Shown here one piece after another: positions 53,958 to 63,844 of a stretch of DNA of 64,000 bases. How positions within the stretch are numbered: position 1 is the first letter of the stretch; the number at the start of each line of letters is the position of its first letter. Origin of the DNA: Lentimicrobium sp. (GTDB taxonomy: Bacteria; Bacteroidota; Bacteroidia; Bacteroidales; Lentimicrobiaceae); NCBI GenBank assembly GCA_019429275.1, contig JAHYJC010000010.1:43737-107736 (forward strand). Direction: 5' to 3'. The position numbers and the translations under genes are program-made. The notes under the pieces were generated by a model. That model saw only the letters and a program-made list of their open reading frames with translations, had not been told where the DNA came from and did no database searches.

Positions 53958-54947
53958 ATGAGCGAAAAAGTCTTCAGCATCGAATCTCTCAGCCCTCTTG
54001 AATTTTATGGCGTGGGAGACCGTAACCTCAACATCATCAAAGATTTACATCCAAAACTCAAAATCATTGCCCGTGGCGAATTTCTTAAAGTCATTGGCGA
54101 ACCTGCCGAAGTAATTGCATTTGAAGATTTTTTCAGTTTGCTGATCATTCATTTCGATCGTTTTGGAACCATCGGTGAGCACGAAATCAAACAACTGTTT
54201 GCTCCGGGTGGCGCTGAGGCTGTTGTAAAAAATTCTTCGCCCGATGTGCTGGTTCATGGCCGCAACGGAATGGTAATAAAAGCCCGCACACCCAACCAGA
54301 TTAAGATTGTAGAAAGCGTTGAGAAGAATGATATGGTTTTTGCCATTGGCCCCGCCGGAACAGGCAAAACTTACACTGCGGTTGCTTTGGCCGTACGCGC
54401 GCTAAAAAACAGGGAAGTTAAACGCATCATTCTTACACGGCCCGCTGTTGAAGCAGGAGAAAATCTTGGCTTTTTGCCCGGCGATATGAAGGAGAAGCTT
54501 GATCCTTACATGCAACCGCTGTATGATGCTTTGCGCGATATGCTACCTCCGCAGAAACTACTCACTTACCTCGAAGACGGAACCATTGAAATTGCACCCC
54601 TTGCATTTATGCGTGGGCGCACGCTCGATAATGTATTTGCAATCCTTGACGAAGCCCAGAATGCATCTTCGAGTCAGCTGAAGATGTTTTTGACCCGCAT
54701 GGGACGATCGGCAAAGTTCTTCATTACCGGAGACATCACCCAGATTGACCTTCCACGTCACCAACAATCGGGGCTTACCCAGGCATCGCGAATCCTCAAA
54801 GATATTCCGGGTATCGATTTCATCACACTTGATGAGTCGGATGTAGTTAGGCACAAGCTGGTTACCCGTATTATAAAAGCTTATGATGGCATTGATAATC
54901 AGCAGGAATCAAAAAAGTTGAAGCCTGAATCCTCACCTGAATCCTGA
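53958..54947 (+). CDS. phoH: PhoH family ATPase
   Basis: A 329-residue PhoH/YbeZ-type protein. Walker A GPAGTGKTYTAVALAVRAL is near 132-150, then KRIILTRPAVEAGENLGFLP near 155-175, Walker B AILDEAQNA near 228-236, and FITGDITQIDLP near 255-266. The N-terminal 100 residues form the usual RNA-binding-like domain. Proteins of this family are RNA-associated ATPases, and YbeZ works with the endoribonuclease YbeY in RNA maturation. No ybeY gene is nearby. It is convergent with the C10 peptidase gene. Confidence 0.93.
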   Translation: MSEKVFSIESLSPLEFYGVGDRNLNIIKDLHPKLKIIARGEFLKVIGEPAEVIAFEDFFSLLIIHFDRFGTIGEHEIKQLFAPGGAEAVVKNSSPDVLVHGRNGMVIKARTPNQIKIVESVEKNDMVFAIGPAGTGKTYTAVALAVRALKNREVKRIILTRPAVEAGENLGFLPGDMKEKLDPYMQPLYDALRDMLPPQKLLTYLEDGTIEIAPLAFMRGRTLDNVFAILDEAQNASSSQLKMFLTRMGRSAKFFITGDITQIDLPRHQQSGLTQASRILKDIPGIDFITLDESDVVRHKLVTRIIKAYDGIDNQQESKKLKPESSPES

Positions 54948-55120
54948 TTTTTTTCACTTTCCTCTTATGTAACTCAGGTTGAGATTGATACTAAATTTGA
55001 TGTCGCTGAACCTGTTATGGGAAGTTCTTAACAGTAAGGCATGCTCAACCTCAGCCTTACCTCTTAAAACTCGAAGCAAAAAAATATTCTCCTTCGGCTA
55101 TATAGAGCTTTATTGAAGAA

Positions 55121-57232
55121 CTAATTTTTTATAATCACCTTACGGGTACCTGAAACCCCATCGGACACATACCTGAGGTAATAAATTCCATCGGATAAGC
55201 TGCTTACCGAAATGATCACTGACTTTTTTCCATCAAATTTAACTGCACTCTGATCAGCAACCATTCTGCCCGATATGTCGAAAATAGTAAGTGTAACTTC
55301 AGTTGACACAGAACTCTGAAGATCAACCCTGAGTAAATCTTTGGCCGGAACCGGATAAATATTGAGGTTCAGATCATCGCCAAAAGCATAATGGCTTGTT
55401 CCTACCGTAGTTGAAGCACTGGTATATTCCACTTCCCAGCCTTCGCCGGTAATTTCATTGTTGGTTACAAAAAGCAGCATGGCTTTACCTGATGGCACCG
55501 TAACAGGATCAGGAAGGGTATTTCCCGAAAATGAGCCTATCAGAGTCTGAGAAACCAGGTCGTAAATCTTGACGGCATCTGCCACGGGTTCAGTATCCAG
55601 AAAAGTAAAGGTAAAAGTGATTGAAGTGGCACCTTCGGGTTCAACACGGAATTTGCAAACACTGTTATTGTTATAATTCCTTGTTCCGCTTCCATCGGTT
55701 ATCATACCTTCAGGATCAGAAAGCAAGGTTTGTCCTGAACAATAAACTGCAAAATTACTGGTATAGGAAAGCCTGAATCCACTCCCTTCTTCACCCGAAG
55801 TCATAAATTCGATATACAGTTTATCTCCTGAAGCATTTACCGGTGATGGCACATCACTCCCTGTCAAACTTGCCAGGAGCGGATATGAAGCATCAGGTCC
55901 GTCAAAAACATTCAAAACATCCATTCCATCGGTAAGATCAAACTTCTCAAAATTTAAGGTAAGTCCGGTTACTGAATCAGCCGGAGCAATTACCCATCCG
56001 CAGTTCAAACCCGAAATGTAAGGATTAACCGGTCCGGAACCGTCTTCAATGGTGCCGCTTCTTAAGGTCAGTGTTTTTACGCCATCGCAATAATCCGGAT
56101 AATTCCCTGCCGGGAAAAAATTAATAATGGCACCCTGTCCGTCAGTAAAATTGCTTCCACCCGGATTAAGGTTATTCAGGTAATAATAACCATTTGAAGA
56201 ACCACCCCAGCCCCAGTTGAAGTGAAAATAATCGTCGCCCTGAAAACCGTCGAGATTAAAGGCATGTCCACCTGATCCGTAGCCATTGTAGTACATAGGC
56301 CAGCCATTTTCAAGGTTCTGGATCATCAATTCGGCCCAGGCGGCATTGGTATAATTATCCTTTGATTTAAGTGAAAGGCTGTTTGAATACCCAAAATTAT
56401 TGCGGAGTGCAGAAGCAGCGTCAAAGCTATAGGCTCCGGAGCCGGTAGGCGAATACATCATGTCAACGGCAACGCCACAATGATACTGTATTTCAGCCAT
56501 TTCGTAATTACCTTCACTTCCTATGGCGTTGGTCATTTCTTCATAGTTGTAATCAGCCTGACTGAAATCCACAAAAAGGTAACCATAACCGGAATAGTAT
56601 CCGTTTGATCCGGTACCCTGTCGCGGATGACGCCAGTAATACATAATCTGTGACATGGCAGTGGCAACGCAACCTGAATAAACGTGTCCTCCCGGACCGC
56701 TTATATCTTCAGGGCACAAGTCATTATAAGGTGCGCCCTGATTCCAGGTGCAGGGCAACATAGGCTCGACCTGCCTGTTGCTTCGGCCAAATGCTGATTT
56801 TCCGGGCTCGTAGTTCAACAAATCATCCCAGGCAGCTGTTATTTCGGGGGTTGGTGCAATTTCGCCGGTAATGATTTCCTGAAGCTGAAGTTCGTAACCC
56901 TCAATCCAGTGCAGCAAGGATGGAGATTGATTTATAAGCGAAAACTCACCAACCGGTGAATATCCCAACACAGGAATGGACCCATCAGTGGCCGAAACCA
57001 AAACAAATCCGCCTTCTGAAAAATTGATGGCATAAAAAAGAGGAAAGCCAGTACCAACAACAATGGCAGGCTTTGTCTGAAGCAATTCGGGATTGTAAGT
57101 GGCAGTATTGCCTGCTCTGCTGTGCAGAAATACTTTAGCAACTTTATCGGCGAGATTTTGAGGTATTTCTCCGGCAAAACCAATGGTCAACATTAATAAA
57201 AAAATCAATAAGGTAGTAGTTCTTTTTATCAT
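55121..57232 (-). CDS. T9SS-exported C10 family cysteine peptidase with CUB-like domains
   Basis: A 703-residue streptopain-like protease. Order: signal peptide (LLIFLLMLTIGFAG); Spi-type propeptide about 22-140; C10 catalytic domain about 150-370 with the cysteine in VYSGCVATAMSQIMYYWRHP (C188) and histidine in GSGGHAFNLDGFQGDDYFHF (about H323); two CUB-like modules about 375-490 and 493-610 (each opening YC, with ITDGSGTRNYNNNSVCKFRV in the second); and a type A sorting domain from about 625 (LNIYPVPAKDLLRVDL). It should be secreted through the outer membrane and cleave extracellular protein after propeptide removal. It is the downstream member of a tandem pair of paralogues. Confidence 0.9.
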   Translation of the reverse strand: MIKRTTTLLIFLLMLTIGFAGEIPQNLADKVAKVFLHSRAGNTATYNPELLQTKPAIVVGTGFPLFYAINFSEGGFVLVSATDGSIPVLGYSPVGEFSLINQSPSLLHWIEGYELQLQEIITGEIAPTPEITAAWDDLLNYEPGKSAFGRSNRQVEPMLPCTWNQGAPYNDLCPEDISGPGGHVYSGCVATAMSQIMYYWRHPRQGTGSNGYYSGYGYLFVDFSQADYNYEEMTNAIGSEGNYEMAEIQYHCGVAVDMMYSPTGSGAYSFDAASALRNNFGYSNSLSLKSKDNYTNAAWAELMIQNLENGWPMYYNGYGSGGHAFNLDGFQGDDYFHFNWGWGGSSNGYYYLNNLNPGGSNFTDGQGAIINFFPAGNYPDYCDGVKTLTLRSGTIEDGSGPVNPYISGLNCGWVIAPADSVTGLTLNFEKFDLTDGMDVLNVFDGPDASYPLLASLTGSDVPSPVNASGDKLYIEFMTSGEEGSGFRLSYTSNFAVYCSGQTLLSDPEGMITDGSGTRNYNNNSVCKFRVEPEGATSITFTFTFLDTEPVADAVKIYDLVSQTLIGSFSGNTLPDPVTVPSGKAMLLFVTNNEITGEGWEVEYTSASTTVGTSHYAFGDDLNLNIYPVPAKDLLRVDLQSSVSTEVTLTIFDISGRMVADQSAVKFDGKKSVIISVSSLSDGIYYLRYVSDGVSGTRKVIIKN

Positions 57233-57251
57233 CCTTTAAATTTTTAGACTT

Positions 57252-57259
57252 CAAAAATA
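57252..57259 (-). promoter_or_regulatory. candidate -7 promoter element for the C10 gene at 55121-57232
   Basis: On the minus strand TATTTTTG, 19 bp upstream of the ATG, with TTTG 16 bp further up. It lies after the previous gene's terminator, which supports separate transcription. Confidence 0.4.
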
Positions 57260-57280
57260 CAAAATCAAGTTATTGCAAAT

Positions 57281-57317
57281 AAAAAAAGGCAGTTCAAATT
57301 TATTCAACTACCTTTTT
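57281..57317 (-). terminator. probable terminator of the C10 gene at 57342-59459
   Basis: In the minus direction GGTAGTT (57306-57312) pairs with AACTGCC (57288-57294) through one G-U wobble, with A and T runs on both sides, ending in seven T residues. Confidence 0.65.
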
Positions 57318-57341
57318 AAAGACAAAAGAATCTTTGCAACT

Positions 57342-59459
57342 CTATTCTAATGCTAATTTTCGCGAAACAGAACCATTTTTATTCCTGATATTAAGAATAT
57401 AAATTCCGGCTTTCAGATCGCCAAACCTCAAAATGGTATTGTTGATTCCGGAATTCAGGAAGAATTCGCTTTGGTAAACGACTCTACCTGAAAGATCAGT
57501 GATTGCAAATAATGTTGTTGAAGCCTCCTTGTTAACAAAAGCAACTTCAGTGAAACCCTTTGCAGGATTTGGATAAACCGACAGATTTTCGGAAAATTCA
57601 GGATTTGTAACTCCTACATTATCAATAAAATATTCAGCATTAAATCCGTTTCTGTTATTGAAACCGTTTGAGGTAAACAGAAGCAGCAGCCTCCCCGTTG
57701 GAGCAACAATGGGTGCCGGAATTTCAGTACCGGTTAAATTTGCAAGCAACTGATTTGCAGGGAGTGCATAAACTTTTAGGAAATCCTGTCCTTCTTCAAG
57801 GTCAAATGAGCTAAATGCGAGGGTTAGATTGCTTGTGTAAGTACCTGGTTCAATTCTCCATTTACACATCGAATTGTTGTTGTACCTGTTATCACCGCTT
57901 CCATCGCTGAATGAACCTACCGGATCGTTCATAGTAACTGTTCCACTGCAATATTCGGGAAAAGCTGAAATAAATTCAGCAATAAAGCCCGGAGCTTCGC
58001 CAACAGCATCGGTAAGGAATTCAACGTACAATCTGTCACCGCTTGAGTTGAGTGTTTCGGGTGATGAACCCTGGGTATATGATGCCAACAAGGGTGAACT
58101 CACATTTTCTCCATCATAAATATTAACTACATCGCCCAAACCAATATCGAAAAGATTGAATTTGATCGTGATCGAGGTAACGGAATCTTCGGGGGCAATC
58201 AGCCATGAACAGGATTTATTTGGCTGATAATCATTAATAGGGCCACTTCTGTCTTCGAATATTCCCAATGGAGAGGTAATAACATGATTGTTGCAACCCA
58301 GGGGATAATTATCAGGGTGAGGAATAAAATTCCTGACCATTCCCTGATAACTGCTGAATCCGTTAACATCTGCCAGTGTATAATATCCGTTACCGCTTCC
58401 GCTCCAGCCAAAATTAAAATGAAACATCTTTCCTGTTCCTGATGTTTCGAAGCCATCAAGTACAAAAGCATGACCGCCTTCACTGCTTTGCCCTGAGTAA
58501 TATAAAGGTTGCTTTGCCTCAAGGCTTGCAACGACAAAATTTTCCCATACGGCTGCTGAGTAATTATTTTTTCTCAAATGTTGAATTATGGGAGAATATC
58601 CGAAGTAAGTCCGCATGGCATAAGGTACATCCTCACTATAAGCACCTGAACCATCAGGAGCGTACATCATATCAACGCTTACTCCGCAATGAAACTGCAG
58701 TTCAGCAATTGCGTTGATGGCTCTGCCGCTTCCAGTGCTTATAGAATTGAGCATGGCATCCCAATCATAATAAGTCTGACCAAAATTTGCACTGATGTTC
58801 CCATATGACCCGTAATAGTAGCTGTGGCTTCCTGTTCCTTGCTCTGGATAACGGTAATGCGCCATAATCATCGACATGGCGGTGGCAACACAGCCTGCAT
58901 AAACACGCCCACCGGGGCCTCCGGCGCTTTCAGGGCAATAAGCATTGTATGGATAGTCCTGATTCCACAAAATTGACATCAGCGGGGCAATATCCCTATC
59001 GCCCAGAAATGACATTCGGGGTGTATTAATGGATTCATAAGTTCCCCATGATTCTTTGATTTCAGCCGTTTGCTGAATTCCATTTTCGCGGATAAAATCA
59101 ATCTGCTCTTCATAGCTTTTCAGAAAACTGCTATAGTTGGGTTCAAGTTGACCTGCCGGAAAGTTCCCTGATATAGAATAACCCAGTACAGGTATATAGC
59201 AGTCTTCGGCCGAAATGATAACAAAACCTCCCTGCTCAAAATTGAAAATGTGAAAAACAGGCTGTCCATTTGACATCCTGGTTTCTTTCCACAAAGGTGT
59301 TAATTCAAAAATATTGCTGTTTACTCCGGACTGCAACTGTTTTTCATAAAAAAAGTTTTGGGCTACTATGGCTGCAGTTTCACGTTCAACATTGGCTGCA
59401 AGGCTTTTCACCAGCGGCATTAAAATTAAAATCAGAAAAAGAAAAAGTTTTGATTTCAT
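57342..59459 (-). CDS. T9SS-exported C10 family cysteine peptidase with CUB-like domains (paralogue)
   Basis: A 705-residue paralogue with the same architecture: signal peptide (LFLFLILILMPLVKSLAA), Spi-type propeptide, C10 domain with cysteine in VYAGCVATAMSMIMAHYRYP (C190) and histidine in SEGGHAFVLDGFE (about H330), two CUB-like modules (NNHVITSPLGIFEDRSGPIN; GSFSDGSGDNRYNNNSMCKW), and a sorting domain (LSVYPNPAKGFTEVAF). The ATG at 59459 is chosen: the frame is open to 59537, but that extension runs through the upstream terminator and promoter. Sequence differences from its neighbour are large enough that the duplication is not recent. Confidence 0.9.
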   Translation of the reverse strand: MKSKLFLFLILILMPLVKSLAANVERETAAIVAQNFFYEKQLQSGVNSNIFELTPLWKETRMSNGQPVFHIFNFEQGGFVIISAEDCYIPVLGYSISGNFPAGQLEPNYSSFLKSYEEQIDFIRENGIQQTAEIKESWGTYESINTPRMSFLGDRDIAPLMSILWNQDYPYNAYCPESAGGPGGRVYAGCVATAMSMIMAHYRYPEQGTGSHSYYYGSYGNISANFGQTYYDWDAMLNSISTGSGRAINAIAELQFHCGVSVDMMYAPDGSGAYSEDVPYAMRTYFGYSPIIQHLRKNNYSAAVWENFVVASLEAKQPLYYSGQSSEGGHAFVLDGFETSGTGKMFHFNFGWSGSGNGYYTLADVNGFSSYQGMVRNFIPHPDNYPLGCNNHVITSPLGIFEDRSGPINDYQPNKSCSWLIAPEDSVTSITIKFNLFDIGLGDVVNIYDGENVSSPLLASYTQGSSPETLNSSGDRLYVEFLTDAVGEAPGFIAEFISAFPEYCSGTVTMNDPVGSFSDGSGDNRYNNNSMCKWRIEPGTYTSNLTLAFSSFDLEEGQDFLKVYALPANQLLANLTGTEIPAPIVAPTGRLLLLFTSNGFNNRNGFNAEYFIDNVGVTNPEFSENLSVYPNPAKGFTEVAFVNKEASTTLFAITDLSGRVVYQSEFFLNSGINNTILRFGDLKAGIYILNIRNKNGSVSRKLALE

Positions 59460-59491
59460 CGAAAGAGAGTTGGAAATAAATATAATGGTGC

Positions 59492-59535
59492 CAAAAGTAA
59501 AAAAAAAGCCTCTGAACCCGACAGGGAACAGAGGC
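59492..59535 (-). terminator. terminator of the S8 peptidase gene, abutting the next promoter element
   Basis: Stem GCCTCTG (59508-59514) with CAGAGGC (59529-59535), extended inside by CCC/GGG, then nine T residues in the minus direction. The last T overlaps a TACTTTTG -7 element (59492-59499) for the C10 gene, so terminator and next promoter are fused. Confidence 0.8.
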
Positions 59536-59557
59536 ATTTAGAATCAATATAAATAGT

Positions 59558-62239
59558 TTACCTGATTACAATACGTTGATTCAGTTGCTGACGATTATCA
59601 GAAATGCTCAGTAAGTAAACACCGGTTGGTAAATGACTAAGGTCAAGTGTCCTGTGAATGTTACCATTTGATTCGCCATTTAACGAATAAACCACGTTTC
59701 CGGTCAGTGATAAAACTTTTAAAGTATATGAACCTTCAGATTTTTCCAGATCAACTGTAAATTGCCCTTCAGAAGGATTCGGGTAAACCCTGAATCCGGC
59801 CGGTTTGTTGACACTTGTTTTTGTTTGAGTGGTATTTGTGATACTGATGTTGTCAATAAAAACATTATCACCTTCACCCTGCATTCTGTCGGCAAAACGG
59901 GTAGCCGTTTGCAGGGTAAGGTCAAAGATGGTTCCTGCATAAGCAGAAAGATCAAAAACCAAACTCCTCCATGGGTCTTCGTTTGCTGTTAAAGGATTGA
60001 AATCCAGCGTACCTTCCTGATCGGCAACCTGTTCGCCATTGACAAGTACCCTGAACCAGCTGAAACGTGGGCCTAGCGAGTAAGTTTGACGCAAATCGAG
60101 CGTCAGGGCTACATTATCCATGTTGGTTGCATCAACAGCGCATAACATAGCTTTGCCATGAAATGCCAGATTTGATTCCCAGGCCTGGGCAGCTGTTCCT
60201 GATGTTGAGCTTCCAGCCCAACCGGTGGGCACCGGATCTCCATGAAAATGAAGGCCAAAGTTGCTTTCAAATGCTGAGCGGACATCTATTTTTGATTGAG
60301 ATTTAACTGTATCCCAAATCATAAAATAACCAGCAGTTCCATCCTCCATATCCACGAAGTAGGTTGGAAATGCTCCTGAAACATCAATAAGGTCGGTTAC
60401 GCTTGTGTTTGAAGATCCATTGGTGTTGGTTGCGGTGAAGTCTACAGAATACAGCCCCGGTTCAAGGAACTTTACCTGAGGATTTTGAGATGAACTGCTG
60501 GTTCCATTTACAAACTCAAAATGATTGGGTGTGATTTCCCATTGCCAACTCGTAGGATCGTAAAGTGAATTATCAAAAAGAGTTATCTCGCTTTGAATAC
60601 AGGGCATAGAATCGCTGACACTAAAACCAATGTAAGGCAGTGGTGAAGAGGTTACGGTCACATAATCTTCCAAAACCAGTGTGCTGGTGCCAAATTCATT
60701 CGTAACCTCAAGCGTTACGTCATAAACACCGGCATTGTTGTAAACAATATTGGCCGGATGCTGCTGTGTAGAACTTGAAGGTGTTCCTCCCTGAAATGTC
60801 CATGACCAGGTCGAAGGAACTCCACTTGAAAGATCTGTAAAATCAATACCAGTGGCAGGTAGAATGGTAGTAACCGGAGTAGTAAATCCGGCGGTAGGCT
60901 GATATGGGGTATTGGAAGCTGCCCTGAATGCATTGATTCTTCCGGTGCCGATCAAACCAATATAATCAGGATTGAGTTCATCAATATTATCAGTGGTATT
61001 TTTCATAATGTTGGTTACCTGCTCAGAGGTAAGCAGCGGATTGATTGATAGTATCAGTCCTGCCAAACCGGCTGTAACCGGAGAGGCCATTGAAGTTCCG
61101 TACATCAATCCATAATTGCCAAAGGTTCCGGTGCTCCATGTGGTACTCAGCAAACCTGTAGGGCCGGGAAAACTGTAGCCACCCGGAGCTGAAACATCAA
61201 CTGTGGTACCGAAATTGGAAAAATCAGTTTTTCTGTCATCTGAATTGATAGAGGCAACAGAAATCACATTATTGTAACCCGAAGGATAATGTGGAGTCGA
61301 AGTATTATCGTTACCTGCAGCGGCAACCAAAACAACACCCATATTGGCGATTGAGTTGATCAGATTCTGGTTGGTTGCAGAATAACCGGGTCCTCCCCAC
61401 GACATATTGATTACATTGGCTCCGTTGTTGGCTGCCCACTGAATACCCGGATAGCCGTAAACGCCATTAGGGTTTGTATTTTGTGCTGCTTTTACAGCAA
61501 TTATGCTCACGTTGAAACCTATTGAGGCTATACCAATTCCATTGTCGGAAATGGCTGCAGCCAACCCTGCACAATGTGTGCCATGAGACCAATCATTAGG
61601 ATTACCGGTAGCGGGAGGATTGGAACTGTTATTATTGTAATAGGTGTCGCGCTGCAGAACAATTTTCGCTGCCAGATCGGGATGATCAGCCCATACAGCA
61701 TTGTCAACAATGGCAACCTTAATATCGGCCGAGCCTTTTGAAATGTCCCAGGCTTTTTCAGCCTGAATAACATCCATATGCCAATTCCATTTACTGGGGC
61801 CATTATAAACATTATAAATGGAATCGTTGGGCACATAGGAGATGTAATCCATAGGTACTTTCTCAACGTATTCAAGATCGGGCTGATTTTTGAGTTCATT
61901 CAGCAATTCGTCTACCCTTGAAAATTCTTCAATCTCAATCATGAATGTCCGCATCAGTTTACTATCCTGGTTCAAATCGAAAGGCCTTTCAAGTTTACTT
62001 ATCCGGTAATTTGAACTAAGGGCTTCAACAAAAGGAATTTCTTCCAATGCAAGCGAATTATCTGACCTCACATTAATATTAACATTGACATTGTCCTTAA
62101 ACTTAAAGTACAATCGTCCGTCCTGGAAATTTCTGTCAAATGTCTGGGCAACTGAATTACTGCCAAATGTTAACAATATCAGAGTCAAAAGGGCTAAACC
62201 CTTTAAAGTTAAAATTCCGGTGTAAAATTTTGTTTTCAT
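59558..62239 (-). CDS. T9SS-exported S8 (subtilisin-like) serine protease with PKD domains
   Basis: An 893-residue secreted protease. Order: signal peptide (ALLTLILLTFGSNSVAQ); propeptide to about 140; S8 domain about 150-415 with aspartate in VAIVDNAVWADHPDL (about D179), histidine in WSHGTHCAGLAAA (about H219), oxyanion asparagine in AAAGNDN and serine in YGTSMASPVTAGLAGL (about S383); PKD domains about 430-540 (STWSWTFQGGTPSSSTQQHP) and 545-635; a jelly-roll-like region about 640-800; and a sorting domain from about 815 (FRVYPNPSEGQFTVDL). It probably works with the two C10 proteases downstream in degrading extracellular protein. Confidence 0.92.
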   Translation of the reverse strand: MKTKFYTGILTLKGLALLTLILLTFGSNSVAQTFDRNFQDGRLYFKFKDNVNVNINVRSDNSLALEEIPFVEALSSNYRISKLERPFDLNQDSKLMRTFMIEIEEFSRVDELLNELKNQPDLEYVEKVPMDYISYVPNDSIYNVYNGPSKWNWHMDVIQAEKAWDISKGSADIKVAIVDNAVWADHPDLAAKIVLQRDTYYNNNSSNPPATGNPNDWSHGTHCAGLAAAISDNGIGIASIGFNVSIIAVKAAQNTNPNGVYGYPGIQWAANNGANVINMSWGGPGYSATNQNLINSIANMGVVLVAAAGNDNTSTPHYPSGYNNVISVASINSDDRKTDFSNFGTTVDVSAPGGYSFPGPTGLLSTTWSTGTFGNYGLMYGTSMASPVTAGLAGLILSINPLLTSEQVTNIMKNTTDNIDELNPDYIGLIGTGRINAFRAASNTPYQPTAGFTTPVTTILPATGIDFTDLSSGVPSTWSWTFQGGTPSSSTQQHPANIVYNNAGVYDVTLEVTNEFGTSTLVLEDYVTVTSSPLPYIGFSVSDSMPCIQSEITLFDNSLYDPTSWQWEITPNHFEFVNGTSSSSQNPQVKFLEPGLYSVDFTATNTNGSSNTSVTDLIDVSGAFPTYFVDMEDGTAGYFMIWDTVKSQSKIDVRSAFESNFGLHFHGDPVPTGWAGSSTSGTAAQAWESNLAFHGKAMLCAVDATNMDNVALTLDLRQTYSLGPRFSWFRVLVNGEQVADQEGTLDFNPLTANEDPWRSLVFDLSAYAGTIFDLTLQTATRFADRMQGEGDNVFIDNISITNTTQTKTSVNKPAGFRVYPNPSEGQFTVDLEKSEGSYTLKVLSLTGNVVYSLNGESNGNIHRTLDLSHLPTGVYLLSISDNRQQLNQRIVIR

Positions 62240-62291
62240 AGAATGTTTGTGAATAAATAATTACGAGAAAAAACCTCAACGACAACAAAGG

Positions 62292-62510
62292 TTGCCAGAA
62301 ACAAGGCACTTGTCAACTGTCTGTTTAGAAATCAACTCAGAAGTATTGTTTAATGGAAAAACAATTTTCAATCAGAAGATTAACAAAAACGGCAGACATT
62401 ATCAATTACAAAAGTATAAAAAAATCCTGAAAAATGAATCCCTGAAAAATCCCGGACAAAAAAAATTGATTCAGCTTTGCTTTGATTTGCACAAAGAGCT
62501 CAATAACTGA
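62292..62510 (+). CDS. doubtful small ORF, 72 codons
   Basis: A short lysine- and asparagine-rich frame from a TTG at 62292 (possibly starting later) to TGA at 62510, ending KKLIQLCFDLHKELNN. It has no recognised domain or signal peptide, and lies between the divergent S8 protease and hutI. The second half looks helical and faintly protein-like. It may be a chance ORF. Confidence 0.2.
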   Translation: MPETRHLSTVCLEINSEVLFNGKTIFNQKINKNGRHYQLQKYKKILKNESLKNPGQKKLIQLCFDLHKELNN

Positions 62511-62533
62511 ATCTGATAAAACTTCAAATTTAA

Positions 62534-62541
62534 TACCTTTG
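62534..62541 (+). promoter_or_regulatory. hutI -7 promoter element
   Basis: Reads TACCTTTG, a perfect TAnnTTTG match 33 bp ahead of the hutI ATG. No convincing -33 TTG at the expected distance. Confidence 0.4.
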
Positions 62542-62574
62542 CAGCTTCATTAATTAACACAGACGGGATTTATC

Positions 62575-63843
62575 ATGAGCAGAATCAACAGGTTGCTGAT
62601 TGTTAACATCAGATTGTTGAATGGAATAAAAGACAATGATAACATGCTGGTTGCTGGAAAGCAGATGTCGGAATGGAATTGCATTGAAAACGCATACCTT
62701 TTAACAGAAGGCAGCTCAATTTCAGCCTTTGGACCCATGCATGAACTTGATAATGTTGTTGAAGATGAAGATGATTTGAGAATAATTGATGCCCGCGGAA
62801 GAATGGTATTCCCTTCATTTTGTGATTCACACACACACCTTGTTTATGCCGGAAGTCGTGAAATTGAATATGTTGATAAAATCAGGGGACTTTCGTATGA
62901 AGAGATAGCAAAGCGTGGCGGAGGAATCCTGAATTCGGCAAAACGCCTGCATGAAACATCTGAAGAAGAGCTTGTGGAGCAGGCGCTTGAACGTTTGAAT
63001 GAAATAATAGCATTCGGAACCGGAGCCGTTGAAATTAAAAGCGGTTATGGTTTGAACACCGAAGATGAATTAAAAATGTTACGGGTTATTCACCAGCTTA
63101 AAATGCTCAGTCCTTTAACCATCAAATCTACATTTTTGGGAGCACATGCTGTTCCACTTGAATTTAAAGGAAAGCAAAGTGAGTATGTTGATCTTATCAT
63201 CAACGAAATGATTCCCCAGGTAGCTGGTGCGAATCTGGCTGATTTTATTGATGTTTTCTGCGATCGTGGATTTTTCACTCCCGATGATACCGAACGCATT
63301 TTGATGGCAGGGATGAAATATGGAATGAAGCCAAAAATTCACGCCAATGAACTAGATTATTCCGGCGGAATTCAGGTTGGCGTAAAATACAATGCTTTAT
63401 CGGTTGATCACCTTGAATTTACCGGTGATGATGAGATTGAAGCCTTACTTGAATCGGATACCATGCCCACCCTTTTGCCCGGCGCTGCATTCTTTCTTAA
63501 CATGATTCATGCGCCAGCCCGTAAAATGATAGAAAAAGGATTACCCATTGCCCTGGCTTCCGATTTTAATCCCGGCTCCTCACCTTCGGGCAATATGCAA
63601 CTTATTCTTTCAATGGGTTGCATCATGTTCAGAATGACTCCCGAAGAGGCTCTGAATGCCTGCACAATCAATGGAGCCTATGCCATGGGATTAAGCGACC
63701 AGTATGGCAGCATAGCCATAGGAAAAAAAGCCAACTTTTTTATCACAAAACCAATTCCGACCTACGAATTCATGCCTTATGCCTATGGAAGCACCAAGGT
63801 TGCAACGGTTATTTTGAATGGGAATATCATAAAACTTAACTAA
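62575..63843 (+). CDS. hutI: imidazolonepropionase HutI
   Basis: A 422-residue amidohydrolase that opens imidazolone-5-propionate to N-formimino-glutamate in histidine breakdown. Metal-binding histidines are in SHTHLVYAGSREIEY near 84-98; AVEIKSGYGLNTEDELKMLR near 144-164 and LGAHAVPLEFKGK near 185-197 follow; then HANELDYSGG near 257-266, DHLEFTG and LASDFNPGSSPSGNM near 323-337. Order and length are normal. HutH, HutU and FtcD are not in the window. The stop is followed within two bases by a heptamer repeat array. Confidence 0.95.
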   Translation: MSRINRLLIVNIRLLNGIKDNDNMLVAGKQMSEWNCIENAYLLTEGSSISAFGPMHELDNVVEDEDDLRIIDARGRMVFPSFCDSHTHLVYAGSREIEYVDKIRGLSYEEIAKRGGGILNSAKRLHETSEEELVEQALERLNEIIAFGTGAVEIKSGYGLNTEDELKMLRVIHQLKMLSPLTIKSTFLGAHAVPLEFKGKQSEYVDLIINEMIPQVAGANLADFIDVFCDRGFFTPDDTERILMAGMKYGMKPKIHANELDYSGGIQVGVKYNALSVDHLEFTGDDEIEALLESDTMPTLLPGAAFFLNMIHAPARKMIEKGLPIALASDFNPGSSPSGNMQLILSMGCIMFRMTPEEALNACTINGAYAMGLSDQYGSIAIGKKANFFITKPIPTYEFMPYAYGSTKVATVILNGNIIKLN

Positions 63844-63844
63844 A

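Noticed and set aside
59460..59537. 26-residue N-terminal extension of the upstream C10 protease
   Set aside because: It runs through a terminator and a -7 element, and the signal peptide begins naturally at the ATG at 59459.
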